From: Actinomadura meyerae
GTDB lineage: Bacteria > Actinomycetota > Actinomycetes > Streptosporangiales > Streptosporangiaceae
Assembly: GCF_900188445.1 (NCBI RefSeq)
Contig: NZ_FZOR01000010.1
Location: 124,001-188,000, forward strand
Direction of reading: 5' to 3'
Length of the DNA stretch: 64,000 nt
How positions within the stretch are numbered: the first letter of the stretch is position 1; each line of letters opens with the position of its first letter. Made by a program: the position numbers and the translations under genes. Shown here piece by piece: positions 36,599-44,190 of the stretch. Below the pieces are notes generated by a model, which ran no database searches, was not told where the DNA came from, and saw only the letters and a list, made by a program, of their open reading frames with translations.

Positions 36599-38275
36599 GT
36601 GCCTACCTTGACCGATCTGGTCCGCGATCACACCGATCTCACCGACACCGACCTGGAATGGCTGCACGCGCTCGTGTCGGACTGGCAGCTCCTCGCCGAC
36701 CTGTCGTTCGCGGACCTGCTGCTGTGGGTGCCGCTGCGGTCGGCGGACGCGCTGCCCGCGGAGGCCGCCCCGGGCCCGAAGGGCGGCCGGCGCGGACGGG
36801 TCGACACCGGCGCCGCGGTCCCCGGCTGGGTGGCGATCGCGCAGATGCGCCCGACGACCGGTCCCACCGCCTACCCCGAGGACCTCGTCGGCAAGGTCGT
36901 CCGGACGGGGCGGCGCGGGCTGATCGACGTGGCGTGGCGGGAGCGGCGGATCGTCCGGGAGGGCGATCCGGAGTGGGGCAGCGGCATCCCGGTCCGGGAG
37001 GAGTCGATCCCGGTGCGGCGCGGCGCCAAGATCCTCGGGGTGATCCAGCGCAGCACGAACCTCAGCTCGGCGCGCACCCCGTCCCGGCTGGAGCTGACCT
37101 ACCTGCAGAGCGCCAGCGACCTCGCCACGATGATCGCCGAGGGCCGGTTCCCGGTGCCGGGCGAGGAGCCGAACATGGTCCGCTCGCCGCGCGTCGGCGA
37201 CGGGCTGATGCGGCTCGACCGGTCCGGCAAGGTCACCTACGCCAGCCCGAACGCGCAGTCGGCGTACCGGCGGCTCGGCTTCCCGGCCGACCTGGTCGGC
37301 GAGGCGCTCGGCCAGATCACCGCGGACCTGTGCGACACCGGCGAGCCGATGGAGGAGGCGCTGAGCGTCGTGCTGTCCGGGCGGGCGCCGCGCGAGGTGG
37401 AGGTCGAGTCGCGCGGGTCGATCATGCAGCTGCGGACGATCCCGCTGGTCGTCGGCGGCACCCGGATCGGCGCCGTCGTGCTGTGCCGGGACGTCACCGA
37501 GCTGCGCTGGCGCGATCGGGAGCTGATGACCAAGGACGCCACCATCCGGGAGATCCACCACCGGGTGAAGAACAACCTGCAGACCGTCGCGGCGCTGCTG
37601 CGGCTGCAGGCGCGGCGGCTGCGGATCCCGGAGGGGCGGGCGGCGCTGGACGAGGCGGTCCGCCGCGTCGGGTCCATCGCGATCGTGCACGAGACCCTGT
37701 CGCACACCCCGGACGAGCTGATCGACTTCGACGACATCGCGGACCGCGTGATCACGATGGCGGGGGAGGTGTCGACGCCGGAGACCAAGGTGACCCCGAA
37801 GCGGACCGGCAGCTTCGGCGTGCTGCCCGCCGAGATCGCGACGCCGCTGGCGATGGCGCTCACCGAGCTGCTGCAGAACGCCCTGGAGCACGGCCTCGCC
37901 AACCGGTTCGGGACGCTGGAGGTCGTCGCGCGCCGCTACGGCGAGGGCGAGGAGCGCCGCGAGCCGGGCGGCGTGGAGGTCTGGGGGGAGTGGCCGGTGC
38001 CGGGCGCGCACGAGCCGCGCGCCCCGCACGACGCCCCGCACGAGGAGCCGGCGGAGGAGGGGCCCGGCCCGAGGCTGGTGACGGTCATCGCGGACGACGG
38101 CGTCGGCCTGCCCGCGGACTTCGACGTGGAGAGCTCCAACAGCCTCGGCCTGCAGATCGTCCGCACGCTGATCGTGGGGGAGCTGGGCGGCCGGCTGGAC
38201 TTCCGGCCCCGCGCGGGCGGGGGCACCGAAGTGGTGGTCGACGTGCCGCTGGACCACGCCCACCGGCGGTTCTGA
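36599..38275 (+). CDS. pdtaS: Sensor histidine kinase PdtaS-like (GAF-PAS-HisKA_2)
   Basis: A 558-residue soluble kinase. The N-terminal GAF region starts 'VPTLTDLVRDHTDLTDTDLE' and 'WQLLADLSFADLLLWVPL', as in mycobacterial PdtaS (Rv3220c). A PAS domain follows at ~200-310, then a HisKA_2 H-box 'IREIHHRVKNNLQTVAALLR' and HATPase with 'ALTELLQNALEHGLANRFG'. PdtaS pairs with the antiterminator regulator PdtaR to sense copper/NO and nutrients. An Arg/Glu/Pro-rich insert near 480-515 is extra to the ATPase. It sits next to whiB1, tail to tail, as in Mycobacterium tuberculosis. Confidence 0.87.
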   Translation: MPTLTDLVRDHTDLTDTDLEWLHALVSDWQLLADLSFADLLLWVPLRSADALPAEAAPGPKGGRRGRVDTGAAVPGWVAIAQMRPTTGPTAYPEDLVGKVVRTGRRGLIDVAWRERRIVREGDPEWGSGIPVREESIPVRRGAKILGVIQRSTNLSSARTPSRLELTYLQSASDLATMIAEGRFPVPGEEPNMVRSPRVGDGLMRLDRSGKVTYASPNAQSAYRRLGFPADLVGEALGQITADLCDTGEPMEEALSVVLSGRAPREVEVESRGSIMQLRTIPLVVGGTRIGAVVLCRDVTELRWRDRELMTKDATIREIHHRVKNNLQTVAALLRLQARRLRIPEGRAALDEAVRRVGSIAIVHETLSHTPDELIDFDDIADRVITMAGEVSTPETKVTPKRTGSFGVLPAEIATPLAMALTELLQNALEHGLANRFGTLEVVARRYGEGEERREPGGVEVWGEWPVPGAHEPRAPHDAPHEEPAEEGPGPRLVTVIADDGVGLPADFDVESSNSLGLQIVRTLIVGELGGRLDFRPRAGGGTEVVVDVPLDHAHRRF

Positions 38276-38282
38276 CGGCGGC

Positions 38283-38312
38283 GGGCTCGACGGTGCCGGG
38301 CTCGACGGTGGC
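38283..38312. repeat. 15-bp tandem duplication just after pdtaS
   Basis: Two copies of a GGGCTCGACGGTGSC unit, 7 bases after the pdtaS stop codon. Confidence 0.85.
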
Positions 38313-38342
38313 GGTCCCTGCGGGGGACCGCTCCGGCGGGGG

Positions 38343-38388
38343 CGGCGCCACGGGCTCTCTTGCCGTGGCTTCGAGGCGGTGGCGCCGC
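38343..38388. terminator. Nested stem-loops between pdtaS and whiB1
   Basis: An outer pair GCGGCGCCAC (38343-38352) / GTGGCGCCGC (38379-38388) and an inner, partly competing pair GCCACGG (38347-38353) / CCGTGGC (38363-38369). Between two convergent genes, so termination is the likely role. The remaining bases up to 38463 are GGGAGGGAC-like repeats. Confidence 0.45.
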
Positions 38389-38463
38389 GTCGCCGGAGGT
38401 CGGGGAGGGACGGGGAGGGACGGGGAGTGGATCGGGAGGGACGGAGCTGCGTGTCCAGAGGTC

Positions 38464-38514
38464 CGGTCGGTCTAGAGGCCCGGTCGGTCTAGAGGCCCCG
38501 TTGGTCTAGAGGCC
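38464..38514. repeat. 17-bp tandem repeat (3 copies) covering the whiB1 stop codon
   Basis: Units CGGTCGGTCTAGAGGCC at 38464 and 38481 and a diverged unit at 38499-38514. Each contains TAG on the minus strand; the last one is the whiB1 stop (38506-38508). Confidence 0.92.
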
Positions 38515-38766
38515 GATGTTCGCGCGGGCGCGGGCGCGGGAGGCGCGGCGCTTGAGGGCGCGGCGCTCGTCCTCGCCCATGCCGCCCCATACGCCGGAGT
38601 CCTGGCCGGACTCCAGCGCCCAGCGCAGGCACGCGTCCTGCACGTCGCAACGCCGGCACACCTGCTTGGCCTCCTCGATCTGCAGGATCGCGGGCCCGGT
38701 GTTGCCGATCGGGAAGAACAGCTCGGGGTCCACGTCACGGCAGGCTGCTCGGTGGCGCCAGTCCAT
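38506..38766 (-). CDS. whiB1: WhiB1-like iron-sulfur transcription factor
   Basis: An 86-residue Wbl protein with the four [4Fe-4S] cysteines at 9, 37, 40 and 46 ('RAACRDVDPELFFP', 'VCRRCDVQDAC'), the 'GVWGGMGEDERRALKRR' turn and an Arg-rich DNA-binding tail. 'MDWRHRAACRDVDPELFFPI' is the WhiB1 start. WhiB1 is a nitric-oxide-sensitive partner of the housekeeping sigma factor and is essential in mycobacteria. The ATG at 38764-38766 has AAGGAG 11-16 bases upstream (on the minus strand), better than a longer in-frame start at 38823, which would also lie in the CRP site. Confidence 0.93.
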   Translation of the reverse strand: MDWRHRAACRDVDPELFFPIGNTGPAILQIEEAKQVCRRCDVQDACLRWALESGQDSGVWGGMGEDERRALKRRASRARARANIGL

Positions 38767-38808
38767 GCGGTCCACTCCTTCGTCAGGGTGGTGGAGGAAC
38801 TCCACTTT

Positions 38809-38824
38809 TGTGAACGGTTTCACA
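38809..38824. promoter_or_regulatory. Perfect CRP-type site upstream of whiB1
   Basis: TGTGAACGGTTTCACA matches TGTGA-N6-TCACA without error. In Mycobacterium tuberculosis the whiB1 promoter is controlled by the cAMP receptor protein (Rv3676), so the position supports a conserved circuit. Confidence 0.8.
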
Positions 38825-38967
38825 TGTCGCGAACGCCCGGGAGACCACGACCTGGTCCAGGGGTGAATGTTCGGCGGCGCCGCGAGCAGGGGACCGGCTC
38901 CGTCGCGGGGTCCTCGTCCAGCGGGCGCACTTTGAGCGTGTCAGGGGGGCGCGGGACGACGCAAGAC

Positions 38968-38989
38968 CTTTGAGAAAGGATTCTCAAAG
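38968..38989. promoter_or_regulatory. 22-bp perfect dyad (9-bp arms) of unknown role
   Basis: CTTTGAGAA and TTCTCAAAG around AGGA, in the AT-rich part of the whiB1 upstream gap. The sequence recalls Fur-family boxes in general shape, but it could also be the terminator of the lipid kinase gene ending at 39094. Confidence 0.5.
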
Positions 38990-39093
38990 TATGGGTGTCG
39001 CATGTGTCACACCCGTGGGTCGAACGTGTTACTTGGCTCTCACCTGGCCTCGCGCACGCCTCGAATGACCCCGTCCCGTCCGGCGCGGCGCCG

Positions 39094-40035
39094 TCAAATG
39101 ACGACGCGTATCGCCTTCGGAACCGAGCGGAACGTCACACTCCGCAGTTCTCCGAGGTACTCGCCGTCCAGCTGGAAGGCCGCCGGGCGCGCCGCCCGCA
39201 CGGTGAGCTCGGCCGCGTCGTGCACGTTCACGACGTGCCGGCCCTGCACCGGCCGGGCCCGCGCGGTCATCATCTGGGCCAGCGCCGACATCGTCGGGCC
39301 GAGGTCCAGGGAACGCATCCCGAACACGTCCAGGCCGCGCTGGAAGTGCGCCCGCGGGGTCGGATTCACCGGCATCCGGCCGAGGAAAGTCCACGGCGAT
39401 GTATTGCAGACGAAGGCGAGGAACAACCCCGATTTCGGCGGCCGTCCGGGCTGTTCCAAAGTGAGCGCGGGGCGCCGCCGATCGGTGCCGGAGAAGAAAT
39501 GGCGGACGGCGGTCCGCGCGTACAGCGACGGGTCGGCGCGCACGCCCGCCGCGCGGCGCGCCTCCACCTCGCGGATCACCTCGGCGTCCAGCCCGACGCC
39601 CCCGCAGAACGTGAAGTACCGCTCCTCGCCGCCCTCCGGGGTCGCCGTGGCGAGCCCGACCGTGCGGTACCGGCCGGCGCGCAGCGCCTCCAGCACGGCG
39701 GTCGTCGCGCCGATCGGGTCGCCCGGCAGGCCGAGCGCGCGGGCGAAGACGTTCGCGCTCCCGGACGGCAGCACCGCCAGCGCGGGCAGGTCGGGGGACG
39801 GGCCGTCGGCGAGGAGGCCGTTGACCGCCTCGTTCACGGTGCCGTCGCCGCCGAGCGCGACCACGACGTCGTACCCGTCCGCGGCGGCCTGCCGGGCCAG
39901 CTCGGTCGCGTGGCCGCGGTGCCCCGTCTCGGCGAGCTCGAGGTCGATGTCTCCGGTGAAGGCCCGCATGAGGATGCCGCGGGCCCGCCGGGAGGTGGAG
40001 GTCGCCTTGGGGTTGGCGATGAGCATGGCGCGCAC
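39094..40035 (-). CDS. Diacylglycerol/lipid kinase family protein
   Basis: A 313-residue DAGK-catalytic-domain protein. 'LIANPKATSTSRRARGILMR', 'VVVALGGDGTVNEAVNGLL' (GGDGT nucleotide motif) and 'LAVLPSGSANVFARALGLPG' are the hallmark segments, followed by the beta-rich C-terminal domain ('FCGGVGLDAEVIREVEARR', 'VFGMRSLDL'). These enzymes phosphorylate diacylglycerol, sphingoid or similar lipids. The start is GTG 40035 or ATG 40026. Neighbour of whiB1 as in mycobacteria. Confidence 0.88.
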   Translation of the reverse strand: MRAMLIANPKATSTSRRARGILMRAFTGDIDLELAETGHRGHATELARQAAADGYDVVVALGGDGTVNEAVNGLLADGPSPDLPALAVLPSGSANVFARALGLPGDPIGATTAVLEALRAGRYRTVGLATATPEGGEERYFTFCGGVGLDAEVIREVEARRAAGVRADPSLYARTAVRHFFSGTDRRRPALTLEQPGRPPKSGLFLAFVCNTSPWTFLGRMPVNPTPRAHFQRGLDVFGMRSLDLGPTMSALAQMMTARARPVQGRHVVNVHDAAELTVRAARPAAFQLDGEYLGELRSVTFRSVPKAIRVVI

Positions 40036-40085
40036 GGCGCCAGGGTATGGGACGGCGGCACCGGACGGACGAGTAGGGTTCAGGT

Positions 40086-40646
40086 GTGAGCAAGCGCCCC
40101 ATCACCGTGCAGGCCGCCGCAGCGCTCGAAGGCGCGGAGGGCCTCGCCGCCGTCGGGTTCGGCGTCTTCACCGGCGTGGAGACCGCGGCGGGCGCGGCCG
40201 TCGACCCCGCCAGCGCGATCGGGGTCACCGTCCTCGCCCTCGCCGGCGGGCTCGGCATGCTCGCCTGCGCGCGCGGCCTGCTGCGCGCCGACCAGTGGAG
40301 CCGCGCCCCCACGGTCCTGACCCAGCTGTTCGCGCTGCCGATCGCCTGGTCGCTGTGGCAGAGCGACCAGCCGGCGCTGGCGATCCCGCTGGGCGCGGTC
40401 GCGGTCGCCGCGCTGGTCACCGTCCTCAGCCCGCCGAGCACTGCCTGGCTGATCGAGGACCACGAGCAGGATCACGCTGAGCACAGCGCCGAGGACGGCG
40501 TTAAGGGCGCTGATCAGGGCGAACGGAGTGCGGGGCCGCGGAAGGCCGCCGCGCCGAAGGAACCGGCCGCCGCCGGCGCGGCGGAGCCGCGCTCCCTGGG
40601 ACGGCGCCTCATGGACCGCCTCAAAGAGCAGCCCACCAAGAACTGA
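40086..40646 (+). CDS. Small integral membrane protein, unknown
   Basis: A 186-residue protein with four hydrophobic segments ('AAAALEGAEGLAAVGFGVF', 'SAIGVTVLALAGGLGMLACA', 'VLTQLFALPIAWSLW', 'LAIPLGAVAVAALVTVLSPP') and a charged C-terminal tail. I recognise it only as the common actinobacterial 'integral membrane protein' type. TAGGGT at 40074-40079 is 6 bases before the GTG, a typical leaderless promoter. Divergent from the lipid kinase gene. Confidence 0.75.
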   Translation: MSKRPITVQAAAALEGAEGLAAVGFGVFTGVETAAGAAVDPASAIGVTVLALAGGLGMLACARGLLRADQWSRAPTVLTQLFALPIAWSLWQSDQPALAIPLGAVAVAALVTVLSPPSTAWLIEDHEQDHAEHSAEDGVKGADQGERSAGPRKAAAPKEPAAAGAAEPRSLGRRLMDRLKEQPTKN

Positions 40647-40668
40647 CCGCCCAGTACCCACCGCGGGT

Positions 40669-40710
40669 GAGAAGGCGGATGTGAAAAGGCGGATATGAGA
40701 AGGCGGATAT
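40669..40710. repeat. 14-bp tandem repeat (3 copies) leading into a terminator
   Basis: Units GAGAAGGCGGATRT at 40669, 40683 and 40697; a fourth partial copy forms the left arm of the next hairpin. Confidence 0.92.
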
Positions 40711-40745
40711 GAGAAGGCCCCGGGACGCCGTCCCGGGGCCTTCTC
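40711..40745. terminator. Perfect 16-bp stem terminator
   Basis: GAGAAGGCCCCGGGAC (40711-40726), loop GCC, GTCCCGGGGCCTTCTC (40730-40745). It lies between convergent genes and can serve both. Confidence 0.88.
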
Positions 40746-40779
40746 CTTGCTCGTCGAACTCATGGAGCTCGTCGCATCG

Positions 40780-41604
40780 TCACTCGTCGGCGGTCAGGCC
40801 CTCGCGGAGCTGCGCGAGGGTGCGGGCGAGCAGCCGGGACACGTGCATCTGGGAGATGCCGAGCTCGGCGGCGATCTGCGACTGCGTCATGTTGCCGAAG
40901 AAGCGCAGCAGCAGGATCTTCTTCTCGCGCGCCGGGAGCTTCTCCAGCAACGGCTTGAGGGACTCGCGGTACTCCACGCCCTCCAGCGACTCGTCGACCA
41001 TGCCGAGCGAGTCGGCGACCGCCGGGGCGTCCTCGTCGCCGGAGTCGGGGGCGTCCAGGGAGACGGTGGAGTAGGCGTTCGCCGACTCCAGGCCCTCCAG
41101 CACCTCCTCCTCGCTCATCTGCAGGTGCGCGGCCAGCTCGCTCACCGTGGGCGCTCGGCCCTCGCGCTGCGCGAGGTCGCTGATCGCCTTGGTCAGCGAC
41201 AGCTTCAGCTCCTGCAGCCGGCGCGGGACGCGCACCGCCCAGCCCTTGTCGCGGAAGTGCCGCTTGATCTCGCCGACGATCGTGGGCGTGGCGTAGGTGG
41301 AGAACTCCACGCCGCGCTCCAGGTCGAACCGGTCGATGGACTTGATCAGGCCGATGGTGGCGACCTGGATCAGGTCGTCCAGCCACTCGCCGCGGTTGCG
41401 GAAGCGGCGGGCGAGGTACTCCACCAGCGGCAGGTGCAGCTCCACGAGCTGGTCGCGGATGCGCTGGCGTTCCGGGTCGCCCTCCGGAAGCTCGGCGAGG
41501 CGCTCGAACAGCGCGCGGGCCCGGGCCCGGTCGGGCACCGCGGACTCCGACCGCTCGCTGCTCGCGGCGGTGACCGTCGTCGTCTCCTCCGTCTTCTCCG
41601 TCAC
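40780..41604 (-). CDS. SigB/SigF-family RNA polymerase sigma factor
   Basis: A 274-residue sigma factor of the stress/sporulation SigF group. Region 2 is seen in 'LIQVATIGLIKSIDRFDLER' and 'FSTYATPTIVGEIKRHFRDK', region 3 in 'RVPRRLQELKLSLTKAISDL', region 4 HTH in 'MTQSQIAAELGISQMHVSRL'. The GTG start overlaps the stop of the anti-sigma gene upstream, so the pair is co-translated, the usual arrangement for control by RsbW. Confidence 0.92.
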   Translation of the reverse strand: MTEKTEETTTVTAASSERSESAVPDRARARALFERLAELPEGDPERQRIRDQLVELHLPLVEYLARRFRNRGEWLDDLIQVATIGLIKSIDRFDLERGVEFSTYATPTIVGEIKRHFRDKGWAVRVPRRLQELKLSLTKAISDLAQREGRAPTVSELAAHLQMSEEEVLEGLESANAYSTVSLDAPDSGDEDAPAVADSLGMVDESLEGVEYRESLKPLLEKLPAREKKILLLRFFGNMTQSQIAAELGISQMHVSRLLARTLAQLREGLTADE

Positions 41605-42029
41605 GGGGCCCCCGCCGCACCGCGCCGCTTCTGCAGCGTGACGGTGACCCGGTCGTCGGAGCCCACCGCGGCGTCGACCTCGCCCGCCAGGGACGACAGG
41701 ACCGTCCAGGCGAAGGTGTCGCGGCTCGGTTCCTCGCCGTCCACCGTGAGCACCGACACGGAGATGCGCATGGCGTCCCCGGTCAGCTCGAACTCGCAGC
41801 TCAGGTCGGTCCCCGGCAGGGCCTGGGCGAGCAGCATCGCGCACGCCTCGTCGACGGCGATGCGCAGGTCCTCTATTTCGTCCAGCGTGAAGTCGAGCCT
41901 GGCCGCGAGCCCCGCTGTGGCCGTCCGCAGCACGGACAGGTAGGCGCTCGCGGCCGGCAGTTTCACCGTCACCACATCGCGGACGGACAACTTCGTACTG
42001 GCCGGCATTGCAGCGGTTTCCTCGGTCAC
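41601..42029 (-). CDS. rsbW: RsbW-type anti-sigma factor (HATPase_c)
   Basis: A 142-residue serine kinase-fold protein; 'LDEIEDLRIAVDEACAMLLA' holds the N-box (E..D.R.A..EA) of RsbW/SpoIIAB. It should bind the sigma factor encoded next and release it when an anti-anti-sigma factor is dephosphorylated; no such gene is nearby. The usual C-terminal G-boxes are weak in this protein, as in several actinobacterial relatives. GTG 42029 has GGGAG upstream; ATG 42008 is an alternative. Confidence 0.85.
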   Translation of the reverse strand: MTEETAAMPASTKLSVRDVVTVKLPAASAYLSVLRTATAGLAARLDFTLDEIEDLRIAVDEACAMLLAQALPGTDLSCEFELTGDAMRISVSVLTVDGEEPSRDTFAWTVLSSLAGEVDAAVGSDDRVTVTLQKRRGAAGAP

Positions 42030-42126
42030 GTCACTCCCTCGCAGGATGGTCCCGCTGCTTCGAAACTACCGCCTACGAGCGCCACTGGGAGACTTCGGCG
42101 CGCGTGGCTTTCTTACGAACGCCGCG

Positions 42127-42152
42127 CCGACCTGAACGAACGCGTTCCAAAC
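42127..42152 (-). promoter_or_regulatory. Candidate SigF-type promoter of rsbW-sigF
   Basis: On the minus strand GTTT (42152-42149), a 16-bp spacer, then GGTCGG (42132-42127), partly matching the GTTT-N16-GGGTAY form. Would allow autoregulation. Weak -10. Confidence 0.25.
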
Positions 42153-42212
42153 CCCGGTACAGGGGAGGCATGCGTCACGCCGCGACCAGGCCCACGCGGG
42201 CTCCGCCCCACT

Positions 42213-43256
42213 CTAGGGGGTGTTCGGAGCCCCCAGACCGGCCTCGCGGTCGGCCCTGTCCGCGGCCCTGTCCGCGGCCCTGTCCGCGGCCCTGCCGACG
42301 GTCCCGCGCGGGACGGGCGGCAGCAGCGCGCCGCGGTGGCCGATCACGCGGGCGGCGAGGGCGCTCGCGGCCTCCGCGGCGGCGCGGCGCCGCCGCCCGG
42401 CGAGGCGGGCGGCGAGGTAGCCGCCGTTGAAGGCGTCGCCCGCGGCGGTGGTGTCGGCCACCTCGACTTCCGGGACGGCGGGGACGGCCTCCACCGCGCC
42501 GGCGGCACCGGCGATCATGCAGCCGCGCTCGCCGAGCTTGACGGCGATCTCGGACACCCCGGCCGCGCGCAGGCGGGCGACGGCGTCCGCGGCGGTGGCG
42601 TCCCCGAAGACGGCCCGGTCGTCGGCGAGCGTGGGCAGCGCGATGTCGGTGCGGGCGAGGACGGCCGACATCGCGTCCGCGGCCGCCTGCGGGGACGGCC
42701 AGCCGGCCGGGCGGTAGTTGCCGTCGAAGGCGACCAGGCCGCCGCGCCGCCGGGTCTCGTCCAGGACGCCCAGGAGCCGCTCGCGGGCGTCCGGCCCGAT
42801 GATCGAGAGGGTGATCCCGGAGAGGTAGACGAGGTCGTGCCCGGCGATGGCGTCGTCGGTCTCCGGCGGCTGGCCGGGGCCGAACAGCCCGCGCGCCGCG
42901 GACTGGGAGCGGTAGTAGGTGAACGTCCGCTCGCCGTGCTCGTCGGTGCGGATGAGGTAGAGGCCGGCCCGGCCGCCGGGGACGGCGCGGCTGAGCGCGG
43001 AGCCGACGCCGTGCGCGGCCCACGCCTCCCGCATCCGGGTGCTGTAGGGGTCGTCGCCGGTCAGGGTGACGAACTGGACATCGGCCGTCTCGGGCGGCGC
43101 ACACCGGGCGAGGTAGGCGGCGGTGTTGAAGACGTCGCCGGCGTAGCCGACGGCCATCAGTTCGGGGGCGACCGGGCTCAGTTCGATCATGCACTCGCCG
43201 ATCAGGGCGACCCGGGCGGGCCGGTCGCCGCCGGCCAGGGTGTCCAGCGCGCTCAT
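42213..43256 (-). CDS. PfkB-family kinase, 2-keto-3-deoxygluconate kinase-like
   Basis: A 347-residue ribokinase-fold sugar kinase. 'VALIGECMIELSPVAPELMA' and 'VGYAGDVFNTAAYLAR' are typical of KdgK, as are 'GRAGLYLIRTDEHGERTFTY' and 'FDGNYRPAGW'. 'VADTTAAGDAFNGGYLAARL' is the PfkB signature with the catalytic Asp. It phosphorylates 2-keto-3-deoxy-sugar acids. The C-terminus has a 12-bp tandem repeat (42254-42289) giving RAAD copies. GGAGAGGA before the ATG. Divergent from the PhyH gene, with the GntR motif between them. Confidence 0.85.
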   Translation of the reverse strand: MSALDTLAGGDRPARVALIGECMIELSPVAPELMAVGYAGDVFNTAAYLARCAPPETADVQFVTLTGDDPYSTRMREAWAAHGVGSALSRAVPGGRAGLYLIRTDEHGERTFTYYRSQSAARGLFGPGQPPETDDAIAGHDLVYLSGITLSIIGPDARERLLGVLDETRRRGGLVAFDGNYRPAGWPSPQAAADAMSAVLARTDIALPTLADDRAVFGDATAADAVARLRAAGVSEIAVKLGERGCMIAGAAGAVEAVPAVPEVEVADTTAAGDAFNGGYLAARLAGRRRRAAAEAASALAARVIGHRGALLPPVPRGTVGRAADRAADRAADRADREAGLGAPNTP

Positions 43257-43368
43257 GGCGTCCTCTCCAGGGGTGGGTCCGCGGTGGGTGCGGCGGGGTT
43301 CTCCAGAGGCGGTCCGCGACAGGCTCTCCGGAGGCGTCCGCGATAGGGCGACAATACATCTAGACAAC

Positions 43369-43384
43369 AAGTGATCTGATGACT
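43369..43384. promoter_or_regulatory. Operator copy 1 of the sugar-cluster GntR motif
   Basis: AAGTGATCTGATGACT, between the kinase and the PhyH gene. An upstream extension ATCTAGACAAC (43358-43368) is also shared with copy 2. Confidence 0.65.
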
Positions 43385-43422
43385 AAGACTTCGGGTGTCG
43401 CTCCACCAGAGAAGGGACGCCC

Positions 43423-44190
43423 ATGGGCAACGATCCGATGCGAGGCTACGACGACGACGGCTACGCGATCTTCAGGAACGTCCTGGACCCCGAGCTGATC
43501 GCCGAGGCCGACGGCCACGTCCGCTGGCTCCAGGAGCGCCACCCCGACCGCACCGGTGAGGACCTGTCCACCGAGCTGGTCGCCAAGGACCCGTTCTGGG
43601 TGCGGCTGGTCTCCGACGACCGCCTGCTGGACGTCGCCGAGCGCTTCATCGGGCCGGACATCGCCCTGTTCGCGTCCGCCTACATCTCCAAGCCGCCCTA
43701 CACGGGAAAGGCCGTGCTCTGGCACCAGGATGGCGCGTTCTGGCCGCTCGATCCGATGCGGGTCGTGACGCTCTGGCTCGCCATCGACCGCTCCACGCCC
43801 GAGAACGGCTGCCTGCGCGTCATCCCCGGCAGCCACAAGGAGGACCTGCACGACGTCCGCGAGCGCGACGACGCCGAGGCCGTCTTCGGCGTGGAGAGCG
43901 CGGTCGGCGTGGACGACTCCCAGGCCGTCGACCTCGTCCTCGAACCGGGCGACGTCGAGGTCCACCACCCGAACATCATGCACGGCAGCAACGCCAACGA
44001 GTCGCCGCACCGGCGCTGCGGCCTCACCATCCGCTACATCCCGACCTCGACCCGGATCACCGAGGAGCCGCTGCCGTTCCCGTCCGCGCTGCTGCTGCGC
44101 GGCGACGCGGGCGTGAACGAGTACCAGCCGCGGCCCCGGTACGCGCCGGGCGAGCACTACCCGTTCCGCGGCGCGGAGAACTGGAGCTGA
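43423..44190 (+). CDS. Phytanoyl-CoA dioxygenase (PhyH) family Fe/2-oxoglutarate oxygenase
   Basis: A 255-residue double-stranded beta-helix oxygenase. Iron ligands are His101 and Asp103 ('LWHQDGAFW') and His187 ('NIMHGSN'), with Arg197/198 as the 2-oxoglutarate contact ('PHRRCGLTIRYIP'). PhyH-family members hydroxylate small molecules. Its place in a sugar-acid cluster suggests a sugar-linked substrate such as a methylated or alkylated sugar, but this is inference. First gene of a unit with DUF4432 and SDR genes (1-bp and 4-bp overlaps). Confidence 0.87.
   Translation: MGNDPMRGYDDDGYAIFRNVLDPELIAEADGHVRWLQERHPDRTGEDLSTELVAKDPFWVRLVSDDRLLDVAERFIGPDIALFASAYISKPPYTGKAVLWHQDGAFWPLDPMRVVTLWLAIDRSTPENGCLRVIPGSHKEDLHDVRERDDAEAVFGVESAVGVDDSQAVDLVLEPGDVEVHHPNIMHGSNANESPHRRCGLTIRYIPTSTRITEEPLPFPSALLLRGDAGVNEYQPRPRYAPGEHYPFRGAENWS

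Larger units (their letters stand above)
38767..39093. other. 327-bp regulatory gap upstream of whiB1
   Basis: No gene is seen. It holds the CRP-type box at 38809-38824, 43 bp from the whiB1 start, and the 22-bp dyad at 38968-38989, with an AT-rich stretch around 38965-39010. Transcription of whiB1 must start in this gap. Confidence 0.7.

Noticed and set aside
38464-38514. GGTCTAGA copies as DasR (dre) operators
   Set aside because: The dre site needs both TGGTCT and AGACCA halves. Here only the left half is present, and the copies are explained as a tandem repeat of the whiB1 gene end.
42200-42235. Hairpin GGGGG...CCCCC as terminator of the PfkB kinase gene
   Set aside because: It lies mostly inside the last codons of the gene and has only short arms.
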